A stretch of 20,432 nt of DNA from CAZXCQ01 sp964639275 (GCA_964639275.1 CAZXCQ010000098.1:1-20432); one strand, 5' to 3'; shown: positions 8,285-14,458, numbered from the stretch's first letter. Translations and numbers: made by a program. Notes: generated from the letters alone by a model not told the origin.

Positions 8285-8342
8285 AAAGGCATGAAGCCTT
8301 TTCTGTTGATAGAAATCAATATGTGTTGGTGGCCATGAAGGC
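8285..8342 (+). promoter_or_regulatory. Two-hairpin leader element (plus arm) with ATGAA loops
   Basis: Hairpin 1, AAAGGC-ATGAA-GCCTTT (8285-8301), begins within a few bases of the predicted transcription start. After 30 nt comes GCC-ATGAA-GGC (8332-8342), overlapping the 5' arm of the leader terminator. The spacer holds a small hairpin TTGAT-AGAA-ATCAA (8306-8319). AAGGC and GCCTTT each occur twice in the leader, so hairpin 1 and the terminator can exchange partners. Hairpin 2 is short (3 bp, or 6 with a bulged G), and is the weakest part of the claim. Confidence 0.45.
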
Positions 8343-8385
8343 ATCCCGATCTGTTCAAGATAATACGCCTTTGTGGTTTTTTTTT
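8333..8385 (+). terminator. Leader terminator/attenuator upstream of cbiM
   Basis: CCATGAAGGC (8333-8342) pairs with GCCTTTGTGG (8367-8376) over 10 bp with two G-U pairs and a 24-nt loop. It is followed directly by nine T residues (8377-8385). It sits between the predicted plus-strand promoter and the cbiM start, as an attenuator would. The large loop makes it less certain than the minus-arm terminator. Confidence 0.55.
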
Positions 8386-8468
8386 GGCGGCCTGCTAGTA
8401 AGGCCTGGTGGGTCATAGGGTGAGGCATTTGGTTTTGATGGGGCTCGGTTGGCCGAAAGGAGTCCTTG

Positions 8469-9107
8469 ATGCACATTTCCGAGGGGGTACTTTCAGGACC
8501 GGTTCTGGTAAGCGGGGTCGCCCTCACAGCAGCCGGGACCGCCATTGGCCTGAAGGGGCTGGATTATGATCGCATCCCCCTGACGGGCACCTTGGCGGCT
8601 GCCTTCTTTGTGGCCTCGCTGGTTCACGTGCCCATTGGTCCATCCAACGTTCATCTTATACTCAATGGAATTGTGGGCCTCATGCTCGGTTGGGGGGCCT
8701 TCCCCGCCATCCTGGTGGCCCTGACCCTTCAGGCGGTATTTTTCCAGTTCGGTGGGATCACCACTTTGGGGGTCAACACAATGATCATGGCATCCCCCGC
8801 GGTACTCTGTTATTTCCTCTTTGGTCGTTTGATCCAGCGGGGGCCCAGGACCGCGTTTTTGGCTGCCTTTGCATGCGGGTTCTTTTCAGTGTTTGTCGGG
8901 GCGGTTCTGGTTGGTGTCGCGCTCCTTGCGACGGATGAGCACTTTCTCAAGGTATCGGAGCTGCTGGTGGCAGCACACCTGCCCGTGATGATCATCGAAG
9001 GCCTCATCACCGGCATCTCCGTGGCCTTTATAAAAAAGATCCAACCCAGTCTCCTCCCCGGTTATCACTGGGAAAAAGGAGACGCCATGCAGGGGGAAAA
9101 CGGTTAA
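8469..9107 (+). CDS. cbiM: ECF nickel/cobalt importer, substrate-capture subunit CbiM/NikM
   Basis: Polytopic inner-membrane S-component of a group I ECF transporter, which binds Ni(II) or Co(II). It begins MHISEGVLSGPV; in this family the N-terminal Met-His is part of the metal site, so the ATG at 8469 is the start rather than the TTG just before it. AAAGGAG lies six bases upstream. Conserved blocks are VHVPIGPSNVHLILNGIVG (52-70, with His53 and His62) and the QAVFFQFGGITTLGVNT region (89-104). At 212 aa it is the length of the core CbiM/NikM. The stop is directly followed by the nikL ATG. The family motifs do not separate nickel from cobalt; neighbouring B12 genes suggest cobalt, while NikK/NikL-type partners are more often seen with nickel. 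Confidence 0.88.
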   Translation: MHISEGVLSGPVLVSGVALTAAGTAIGLKGLDYDRIPLTGTLAAAFFVASLVHVPIGPSNVHLILNGIVGLMLGWGAFPAILVALTLQAVFFQFGGITTLGVNTMIMASPAVLCYFLFGRLIQRGPRTAFLAAFACGFFSVFVGAVLVGVALLATDEHFLKVSELLVAAHLPVMIIEGLITGISVAFIKKIQPSLLPGYHWEKGDAMQGENG

Positions 9108-9758
9108 ATGGACAACAAGGATCTGATCAGGAATTGCTCGTTGACCGGGGCCGTAACCTGTTTCTTTGCGGTCTTTTTTGCTTTTTTGGTTTTTGGGCCG
9201 GCTTCAGCAAGCGCTCACAGGGTCACGGTGTTTGCCTGGGTGGACGGGGAGACAGTTCACACGGAGAGTAAATTCCCAGGGGGTAAACGGGTCAAGGCGG
9301 GGAAGATAGAGGTCTATGACCAACAAGGCAGTCTTCTCCTCCACGGGATTACAGACGACAGGGGAGAGTTCTCTTTTAAGCTTCCCGCAAAGGCACCCTT
9401 AAAGATCGTGCTGCAGGCCGGGATGGGTCATAGGGGAGAGTGGACCCTGACAGAAGAGGACATGGGTGGATCGGTCTCTGGCAAGGTGTTCCCGGAGAGC
9501 CCCCCTGGTTCTGACTCCGGGGCAAAAAAAGAGGCAGCGCCTATAGCGGCCGGCCCCTGCATTTCTTCGGAAGAAATCCAGCGCGCCGTGGAAAAGGCCT
9601 TGGAAAAAAGACTCGGGCCGGTGACCAGAATGCTGGCCGATTTGCAGGAAAAAGGCCCTTCGGTTCATGATATCTTGGGGGGCATTGGTTATATCTTGGG
9701 CCTGGTGGGAATTGCCGCCTATTTTCATTTCAGGAAGAGAAGGACGGACTCTAAGTGA
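9108..9758 (+). CDS. nikL: Membrane-anchored periplasmic accessory subunit of the Ni/Co importer (NikL-like)
   Basis: A 216-residue protein in the place where CbiN/NikN sits in other importers. It has a signal-like hydrophobic segment (about 14-33) ending ASASA, then a beta-sandwich domain (HRVTVFAWVDGETVHTES..., about 37-125, resembling DUF4198/carboxypeptidase-regulatory folds). A low-complexity Pro/Ser/Ala linker, a charged helix (about 153-182, likely coiled coil), a transmembrane helix (188-207) and a basic cytosolic tail follow. Cleavage after ASASA would leave an N-terminal His (His37), and His51, 79 and 108 may add ligands. This layout matches the NikL component of NikM-L-K-Q-O systems. 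Its ATG abuts the cbiM stop and its stop overlaps the cbiQ GTG, so the four genes are one translationally coupled operon. Confidence 0.72.
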   Translation: MDNKDLIRNCSLTGAVTCFFAVFFAFLVFGPASASAHRVTVFAWVDGETVHTESKFPGGKRVKAGKIEVYDQQGSLLLHGITDDRGEFSFKLPAKAPLKIVLQAGMGHRGEWTLTEEDMGGSVSGKVFPESPPGSDSGAKKEAAPIAAGPCISSEEIQRAVEKALEKRLGPVTRMLADLQEKGPSVHDILGGIGYILGLVGIAAYFHFRKRRTDSK

Positions 9759-10519
9759 TCATGATTGAAGAACCATTTGGATATCGGGATTCTCCAATCC
9801 ATGGCCTCGATCCAAGGCTCCGTCTCATTTTTGCGGCCCTCTTTTCTTTTGTGGTGGCGCTCTCCTTAAGGTTTTCTACCCTCATGGTCGCCCTTGCCCT
9901 CTCTGTGCTGATGATTGGCCTCTCTAAGGTGAGCCTTCTTAAAGTCGCAAGGCGTTTGCTGGTGGTAAACGGGCTCATCCTTTTTCTCTGGATTGTATTG
10001 CCCCTCACATTTGAGGGCACTCCTGTCTTCTATGTGGGACCGGCTGCGGTGGCAAGGGAAGGGATCTTGTTGTGCGCTCAGATGACCCTCAAATCCAACG
10101 CAATCTTGTTGATGTTTGTCGGACTTGTGGCGACAATGCCCATAGCGACCCTGGGACACGCGATGGAGCGCCTTCGGATGCCTTCAAAAATCATACATCT
10201 CTTTCTGATTACCTACCGCTACCTGTTTGTGATGGAGCAGGAGTACCAGCGACTTGTGAGAGCGGCCAAGGTCCGGGGGTTTCGTCCCAACACCAATATG
10301 AATACCTATAGGACATATGCCTACCTGATCGGGATGCTCTTTGTGAGGGCGTCAGCCCGGGCTGAGCGTGTGTACCAGGCAATGATCTGTCGCGGGTTCG
10401 AAGGAAGGTTTTACTGCCTCGGCCGGTCTTCTTTCAAAAGGACAGACTGGGCCTGGTGCGGTCTAATGGCCGCCATACTCCTCGGGCTGGTGGGACTGGA
10501 ATGGAGGAGAGTGCTCTGA
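9755..10519 (+). CDS. cbiQ: ECF nickel/cobalt importer transmembrane subunit CbiQ/NikQ
   Basis: T-component (EcfT family) that couples ATP hydrolysis to the CbiM/NikM subunit. It has the two cytoplasmic coupling motifs of the family, AKVRGF (171-176) and ICRGFEGR (211-218), flanked by several hydrophobic helices, and the conserved N-terminal SPIHGLDPRLRLI. The 254-residue length is standard. The chosen start is GTG at 9755, overlapping the nikL stop as GTGA with AAGGA ten bases upstream; the ATG at 9761 would shorten it by only two residues and cannot be excluded. The stop overlaps the cbiO ATG (TGATG). Confidence 0.87.
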   Translation: MIMIEEPFGYRDSPIHGLDPRLRLIFAALFSFVVALSLRFSTLMVALALSVLMIGLSKVSLLKVARRLLVVNGLILFLWIVLPLTFEGTPVFYVGPAAVAREGILLCAQMTLKSNAILLMFVGLVATMPIATLGHAMERLRMPSKIIHLFLITYRYLFVMEQEYQRLVRAAKVRGFRPNTNMNTYRTYAYLIGMLFVRASARAERVYQAMICRGFEGRFYCLGRSSFKRTDWAWCGLMAAILLGLVGLEWRRVL

Positions 10520-11229
10520 TGATCCATCTTGACGGGATCACCTTCAATTACCCCGGTGGCCCCCCGGTCTTGAACAACCTGAGCTTTCACTTGGGCAAAG
10601 GGGAGAGAGTGGGCCTGGTTGGACCCAATGGGAGCGGTAAGACGACCCTGTTTCATGTCATCATGGGACTTGTGAAGACAAGATCGGGCATGATAGAGAT
10701 CTTTGGAAAGCCCATTCGTCAAGAGAAGGATTTCAAGGAAGTCAGGCAGAGGATCGGGCTGCTGTTTCAGGACGCCGACGACCAGCTCTTTAGCCCCACT
10801 GTCTTGGATGACGTGGCCTTTGGCCCCTTGAACCTGGGCAAATCCGGTGAAGAGGCCCGCGACATCTCCAGGCGAACCCTTGAAAGGCTCGGCCTTACAG
10901 GTTTTGAAGATCGGGTTGTCCACAAACTCTCCGGGGGTGAGAAAAAACTGGTTTCGTTGGCCACGGTGTTGGCAATGGAACCGGAAATCCTTCTCCTGGA
11001 TGAGCCCAGTAACGGGCTGGATGAGAGAACCAAGTCTACGCTTGCCCTGATCCTATCCGATCTTGATCTTTCTTACATCGTAATTTCCCACGAGGCCGAT
11101 TTTCTTGTGGAGACCACAGACAAGATCTGCATCATGCAAGACGGCAGGATACGGGTTGACGATGAAGCGCATCTTCACTATCACTTTCATGAACATCGGT
11201 ATGGAAGGTTGCCTCATGAGCATAAGTAG
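10519..11229 (+). CDS. cbiO: ECF nickel/cobalt importer ATPase CbiO/NikO with His-rich tail
   Basis: Cytoplasmic ABC ATPase of the importer. Walker A is GPNGSGKTT (35-43), the Q-loop LLFQDADDQLFSPTV (81-95) is the typical CbiO/EcfA form, the signature is LSGGEKK (137-143), Walker B ILLLDEP (157-163), and the switch region is VISHEADFL with His191. The frame is open upstream, but ATG 10519 overlaps the cbiQ stop, has GGAGGAGAG about seven bases before it and gives the expected N-terminus (MIHLDGITFNYPGG). At 236 aa it is slightly short. The last 19 residues hold seven His, five of them alternating (HLHYHFHEH, 218-226) and two in PHEHK; this tail is not part of the core fold and probably binds metal ions. 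It is the last gene of the plus-strand arm. Confidence 0.9.
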   Translation: MIHLDGITFNYPGGPPVLNNLSFHLGKGERVGLVGPNGSGKTTLFHVIMGLVKTRSGMIEIFGKPIRQEKDFKEVRQRIGLLFQDADDQLFSPTVLDDVAFGPLNLGKSGEEARDISRRTLERLGLTGFEDRVVHKLSGGEKKLVSLATVLAMEPEILLLDEPSNGLDERTKSTLALILSDLDLSYIVISHEADFLVETTDKICIMQDGRIRVDDEAHLHYHFHEHRYGRLPHEHK

Positions 11230-11270
11230 TGCCTGGATGAAGACCTTGGTCAGGCACAATTTTGGATTTT
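11229..11270 (+). terminator. Probable terminator after cbiO
   Basis: GTGCCTG (11229-11235) and CAGGCAC (11251-11257) form a 7-bp stem whose loop contains a small ACC/GGT pairing. The 3' side runs into AATTTTGGATTTT. The hairpin begins inside the cbiO stop codon. Beyond it lies an AT-rich stretch with repeated GGATTTT/GATTTTGGA units (11263-11282) and a weak dyad AACTTG/CAAGTT (11302-11320) that might serve the converging fmdE-like gene. Confidence 0.5.
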
Positions 11271-11340
11271 AGATTTTGGATTAGTGGAACAAACCCCACC
11301 AAACTTGTTGATCGCAAGTTACACTTTAGCCTTCCCCGCC

Positions 11341-11955
11341 TTAACCTCTTCTTTCCAGGGTCTCAAAACAGGGGATGCAAAGTGTCTGGCCGAGGAATCT
11401 TCGCGTGCGTGATTCCATGGTGGCCTCCCCGCAATTCTCGCAGGGGATGCTGTCCATGATGCGGGCCTTGGCAGGGATGTCGCCTGGGGCAGGCTGGATA
11501 TCAAAAAGCTCTTCCGGAAGGGCCTCAAGGATACGGTCGGTTCCTTGTTTCATGGCCGCCTTTAGTTGTGCCTCCTCTTCCGAGGTCAGCGCCTCTCTCG
11601 CCATCTTCTTCCTGAGCCGGATCAATTCAGGGACCTTTCTATCGATGATTCCCGGCCTGGCAACAATTCGAAAACCCTTTCCATCGGAACGACGGTGGAA
11701 GGTGAAGGCGTTTTTCCCGTAATCCAGATGGATGAGATTCCCTTTACCAAAGGTGCAACCGGTGAGGAACTGAATCGCATCCACGCCACACATGTCGGTC
11801 TCTACCACAGCAACGATCTCCTCATCCGAGGCACGGCCCAGTTCTGATAGGGCCAATTCGGCTGCGCGGATGCCAATGGCAAGGCCGGGGCAGGAATGCC
11901 CGTGAAAGTGGATGGTTTTCTCGATCAGTTCGGGAGAAATGGTTGTCTGAGTCAT
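11341..11955 (-). CDS. FmdE-family protein with C-terminal zinc ribbon
   Basis: A 204-residue cytoplasmic protein of the FmdE family (named for subunit E of tungsten formylmethanofuran dehydrogenase but common in bacteria without that enzyme). The family core shows metal-ligand residues in IHFHGHSCPGLAIG (His16, 18, 20, Cys22), Cys56 in ETDMCGVDAIQ and Cys67 in TGCTFGKGNL. A C-terminal ribbon has two CxxC pairs (Cys172/175 and Cys193/196). ATG 11955 is preferred over the GTG at 11958 because AGGAGG lies seven bases upstream of it. The biochemical role of bacterial FmdE proteins is not settled; metal binding is clear from the residues. It converges on the Ni/Co importer operon, which may reflect a shared metal function, but that is inference. 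It could use a promoter in the 11960-12360 stretch. Confidence 0.8.
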   Translation of the reverse strand: MTQTTISPELIEKTIHFHGHSCPGLAIGIRAAELALSELGRASDEEIVAVVETDMCGVDAIQFLTGCTFGKGNLIHLDYGKNAFTFHRRSDGKGFRIVARPGIIDRKVPELIRLRKKMAREALTSEEEAQLKAAMKQGTDRILEALPEELFDIQPAPGDIPAKARIMDSIPCENCGEATMESRTRRFLGQTLCIPCFETLERRG

Positions 11956-11971
11956 CACTTTTCCTCCTCTC

Positions 11972-12163
11972 TTATGCCAGGTGAGAACCTGGCGGTTTGT
12001 TTTCCCTCAGGGGTGGGACCTTGTCGCGGCAAATATCAACGGTCCTGGGACAACGGGAGGCAAAAGGGCAGCCTTGGCCCTTTACAATGTCAAGGCCCTG
12101 CCAATCCACAAGTGAAATTCTTAACCGTTCACGGGTTGATGGTCGATTCTGGCCCACGCACAA
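11972..12163 (-). pseudogene. C-terminal scrap of an oligopeptide/nickel-type ABC transporter ATPase
   Basis: A short minus-strand frame ends with GCPFASRCPRTVDICRDKVP and PPLRENKPPG (roughly 12073 to 11972). This closely resembles the oligo_HPY C-terminal tail of OppD/OppF/DppD-type ATPases (GCxFxPRCPxAxxxCxxxxPPLxE), including its three Cys. The rest of an ATPase (Walker motifs, signature) is absent and an in-frame stop lies just before the TTG at 12163. I therefore read it as a remnant of a deleted transporter gene. The frame stops 14 bases before the fmdE-like start, and a 7-bp hairpin GCCAGGT/ACCTGGC (11976-11993) covers its end. A real 63-residue Cys-rich protein is possible but less likely. 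Confidence 0.45.
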
Positions 12164-12197
12164 ATAGACTGCCCCTCTTTACAATCCCCGTAGATCT

Positions 12198-12295
12198 CTG
12201 GTAGAAACCCTTGAGCGGCTCTGGTCAATCCTGCAATAGCTTGTCTACCAGCACTCGGCCAGGGCAATAGGGGTTCCGATTCCCCATTGCCCTGG
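12198..12295. other. Structured intergenic stretch with two inverted repeats
   Basis: Within the gene-poor stretch 11956-12362 there are two dyads. CTGGTAGA (12198-12205) pairs with TCTACCAG (12244-12251), 8 bp perfect, 38-nt loop. CCAGGGCAAT-A-GGGG (12259-12273) pairs with CCCC-ATTGCCCTGG (12282-12295), 14 bp with one bulged A and an 8-nt loop. The second is very stable but has no T-run on either side, only TTTCAC on the plus strand, so it is not a textbook terminator. It may be a leader structure of the small gene at 12363, a small RNA, or a degraded terminator of the lost transporter. The rest of this gap, outside the ABC scrap, shows nothing recognisable. Confidence 0.5.
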
Positions 12296-12362
12296 TTTCA
12301 CAAAGCTAAAGTGTTACAAATAACGCAATCACAGTACGAGAATTGGGGAGGCGAGTATATCT

Positions 12363-12587
12363 ATGTTTGAAAACTGCCAGCACCTAAGAGAGATCTTGGA
12401 TGCTCAGATAGACATTATAGAGCGTCACATCGACCGGCACAAATGGTTCCAACAAATAGAGAATAGGGAGGAGGCCATTTCTGACTTTATTGAAAAGTAT
12501 GGATTTGTAATGAGAGAGTTCTTTTGTTCCCGCATCTGCAAGGACAGATTTAATTGCCATCTGGCACAGGAGTTTGATCCAAGATAG
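12363..12587 (+). CDS. Small Cys/His protein of unknown function
   Basis: A 74-residue frame with GGGGAGG about 11 bases upstream of the ATG. The sequence looks like a real small soluble helical protein: amphipathic helices (LREILDAQIDIIERHIDRH, then REEAISDFIEKYG) followed by a Cys cluster FCSRICKDRFNCHLA with Cys55, Cys59, Cys65 and His66, plus Cys5, His7, His22 and His26 in the N-terminal half. Such a set could bind zinc or another metal. There is no signal peptide or membrane helix. I do not recognise the family. It stands alone between the FmdE-like gene (divergent) and the sigma-54 activator (convergent). Composition and codon use are compatible with a gene, but homologues would be needed to be sure. 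Confidence 0.6.
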   Translation: MFENCQHLREILDAQIDIIERHIDRHKWFQQIENREEAISDFIEKYGFVMREFFCSRICKDRFNCHLAQEFDPR

Positions 12588-12663
12588 GCAGGGGGAAGTG
12601 GTGGTCTGTAATCATCGGGTGCCGATTCCGAGGGCCTGGTTGTGGTGTTTGGCGGTATGAGGG

Positions 12664-14085
12664 CTATTTTTGCCTTTTGAACCCTTCCTTGCTGATCCCT
12701 AACTGTTTCATTTTGTTATATAGACCCCTGGGGTGAATACCGGCGATTTTAGCGGCTCGCCCCACCCTGCCGTTTGTCTTATTGAGTACCATCTCAAGAT
12801 ACAGCCGTTCAACTTGGTCCAATACCTCCCTTTTTACCTCAGGCAGGGTTTTGTCTGCCCAAGCGCTCGGCACAAGACCTTGTCCTGAAAAGACCTGCCC
12901 TGAGTGTGAAAACCCCTGGCTAAAGACAGACGGGAGATCTGCCAGGGTGATCTCATTGGTCTTGCATAACAACAAGGCACGCTCGATGACATTCATCAAT
13001 TCCCGGACGTTTCCGGGCCAGTCATAGCGACAGAGGGCCTGTAGCGCTGGCTCGGAGATGCCGTCCATTACCCGGCCAATTTTATCTCGGTAGAAGTCAA
13101 CAAAACGCAGAGCCAGGGCCGGTATATCTTCGGTGCGATGACGCAGGGGGGGAATTGTAAGCGTTACCACACTTAGGCGATAGTAAAGGTCCTTTCGAAA
13201 GTTTCCCCGGGCAATTTCTTTTTCCAGATCTTGGTTCGTGGATGCAATGACCCGCACATCCACCCAGATATGTCTTTCCCCTCCGATGGGTTTTACCTCA
13301 TAATCCTGAAGCACCCCCAGCAACTTGGTTTGCAGGTGCATCGGCATTTCTCCGATTTCGTCAAGGAAAATGGTCCCCCCGTGGGCCAGTTCAAAAGCGC
13401 CCCGGCGAGAGCGAATCGCTCCGGTAAAGGCGCCTTGCTCATGCCCAAAGAGCTCACTTTCTAGGAGCTGCTCGGGCAATGCAGTGGTATTGACCGTAAT
13501 AAACGGACCCATCGACCGCGGACTCTCCGCATGAATTGCCTTTGCCAGGTGCTCTTTTCCGACCCCGGTTTCTCCGAGCAGCAGGATAGGGGAAGCACTC
13601 GGAATCACGGCTTGAACCTCCTCCATAAACATCTGCATGGCCTCGTTGGCAGAGGTGAAGTCGGCGGTTTTGGGTCTTACCCGCCCCCTTGGACCTAACC
13701 GTTGTTTTTGGGCGTAATGTCGTCTGGACTCCAGGGTAGTTTCGATGGCCTCAACCAGATTCTTTCTTGAAGTACCAGAATAGAGGGCAACATCGGCCCC
13801 GGCCGCCACGAGTTGGGCAATCTCTTCCGATGAATCGCGGTCGTGGAGGATAACGGTCGTGGGGTTCTCAGGCAGATCGTTGAGAAGCACAATACCGGTG
13901 TCAACAGGAGGGGGGATGAGAGACTGACTGATAACGATGACATCCCCGCAGCTTCTCACAACCTTCTGCCAGAGACTCGGCAAATGCCCAAAGCATTCCA
14001 CCCGGACATCGGAAAGAGAAAAATTTCTCTCGAGGTGTCTTTGCAATCGCTTGTCTTTAATTGCCAGAATCAGATGTATCAGCAT
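12664..14085 (-). CDS. Sigma-54-dependent transcriptional activator with degenerate receiver domain
   Basis: A 473-residue bacterial enhancer-binding protein. Residues 1-120 have the pattern of a receiver domain, but the phosphoacceptor position reads Ser53 (DVIVISQSL instead of ...D...) and the acidic pocket after the first strand is missing (LAIKDK). An AAA+ domain follows (about 142-370) with Walker A GETGVGKE (171-178), the sigma-54-contacting GAFTGA loop (218-223), Walker B GTIFLDEIGE (237-246) and the WPGNVREL motif (356-363). A C-terminal Fis-type helix-turn-helix comes at about 440-465 (GRAAKIAGIHPRGLYNKMKQLG). ATG 14085 is chosen over the TTG at 14097 because GGAG lies six bases upstream of it. 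It is transcribed away from the kamA-type operon, which has a -24/-12 promoter, so it is the obvious candidate activator. The signal is unknown; phosphorylation looks unlikely. Confidence 0.9.
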   Translation of the reverse strand: MLIHLILAIKDKRLQRHLERNFSLSDVRVECFGHLPSLWQKVVRSCGDVIVISQSLIPPPVDTGIVLLNDLPENPTTVILHDRDSSEEIAQLVAAGADVALYSGTSRKNLVEAIETTLESRRHYAQKQRLGPRGRVRPKTADFTSANEAMQMFMEEVQAVIPSASPILLLGETGVGKEHLAKAIHAESPRSMGPFITVNTTALPEQLLESELFGHEQGAFTGAIRSRRGAFELAHGGTIFLDEIGEMPMHLQTKLLGVLQDYEVKPIGGERHIWVDVRVIASTNQDLEKEIARGNFRKDLYYRLSVVTLTIPPLRHRTEDIPALALRFVDFYRDKIGRVMDGISEPALQALCRYDWPGNVRELMNVIERALLLCKTNEITLADLPSVFSQGFSHSGQVFSGQGLVPSAWADKTLPEVKREVLDQVERLYLEMVLNKTNGRVGRAAKIAGIHPRGLYNKMKQLGISKEGFKRQK

Positions 14086-14306
14086 AACCCTCTCCAAGAA
14101 ATGGCATCCATATGCCTGTTTTTCCCAATTTGTTTGAACTGGGGTCCTGGATCGCTATCAATTCCCCGATGGGCAGACAGCAACAAGGCGAATTGCGGAC
14201 TGCTGTTTGCTGTATAGGCCTCTGGGCCCACAGTTTTATCCAAAATCCGACAAAATAGCAAAGTTTATCTCTGGTAGAGAATAAGGCATGAAGCCCTTTG
14301 TCTTCA

Positions 14307-14329
14307 TTTCCGGCATTTTGATGCGGAAA
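14307..14329. promoter_or_regulatory. Candidate activator binding site (imperfect palindrome)
   Basis: TTTCC-G-GCAT-TTTG-ATGC-GGAAA (14307-14329) is a near-palindrome with one extra G. It is centred about 125 bases upstream of the -24/-12 promoter at 14443, the usual distance for an enhancer-binding protein site. Nearby there are weaker dyads, ATGAAG/CTTCAT (14288-14306) and AGTAT/ATACT (14338-14357). The remainder of the 14086-14647 gap outside the promoter and leader hairpin holds no gene that I can support. Confidence 0.35.
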
Positions 14330-14442
14330 ATTGAAAAGTATCGGCATATGAATACTGTTTTTATCGATTTTTTTTTATAAACACCCGGTAAACGAAGAAT
14401 TTGTCTTTTGATTTTAATCCCTTATGGGTGGTCATCTCCTAT

Positions 14443-14458
14443 CGGCACGAAATATGCT
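14443..14458 (+). promoter_or_regulatory. Sigma-54 (-24/-12) promoter of the kamA-type operon
   Basis: CGGCACGAAATATGCT fits the consensus TGGCACG-N4-TTGCA/T: GG at 14444-14445 and GC at 14456-14457 are separated by exactly 10 bases, with CACG retained. Transcription would start near 14468, giving a leader of about 180 nt. A divergently transcribed sigma-54 activator gene lies immediately upstream, which strengthens the call. Confidence 0.75.

Noticed and set aside
8117..8342. Classical ANTAR dual-hexaloop motif
   Set aside because: The loops are pentanucleotides (AYGAA) with G at position 3, not hexaloops with A1 and G4, so the name was not applied.
8040..8468. Cobalamin riboswitch in the divergent metal-uptake leaders
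   Set aside because: I could not find the B12-box-like conserved core on either strand; the leaders are too short before the terminators for a standard cobalamin aptamer.
10411..10923. 170-codon minus-strand frame
   Set aside because: Antisense to the cbiQ end and cbiO start, both of which show intact family motifs.
11263..11282. Tandem repeat of GGATTTT/GATTTTGGA units
   Set aside because: Only about two imperfect units; more likely an AT-rich end of the cbiO terminator region than a repeat family, although a genome-wide check could show otherwise.
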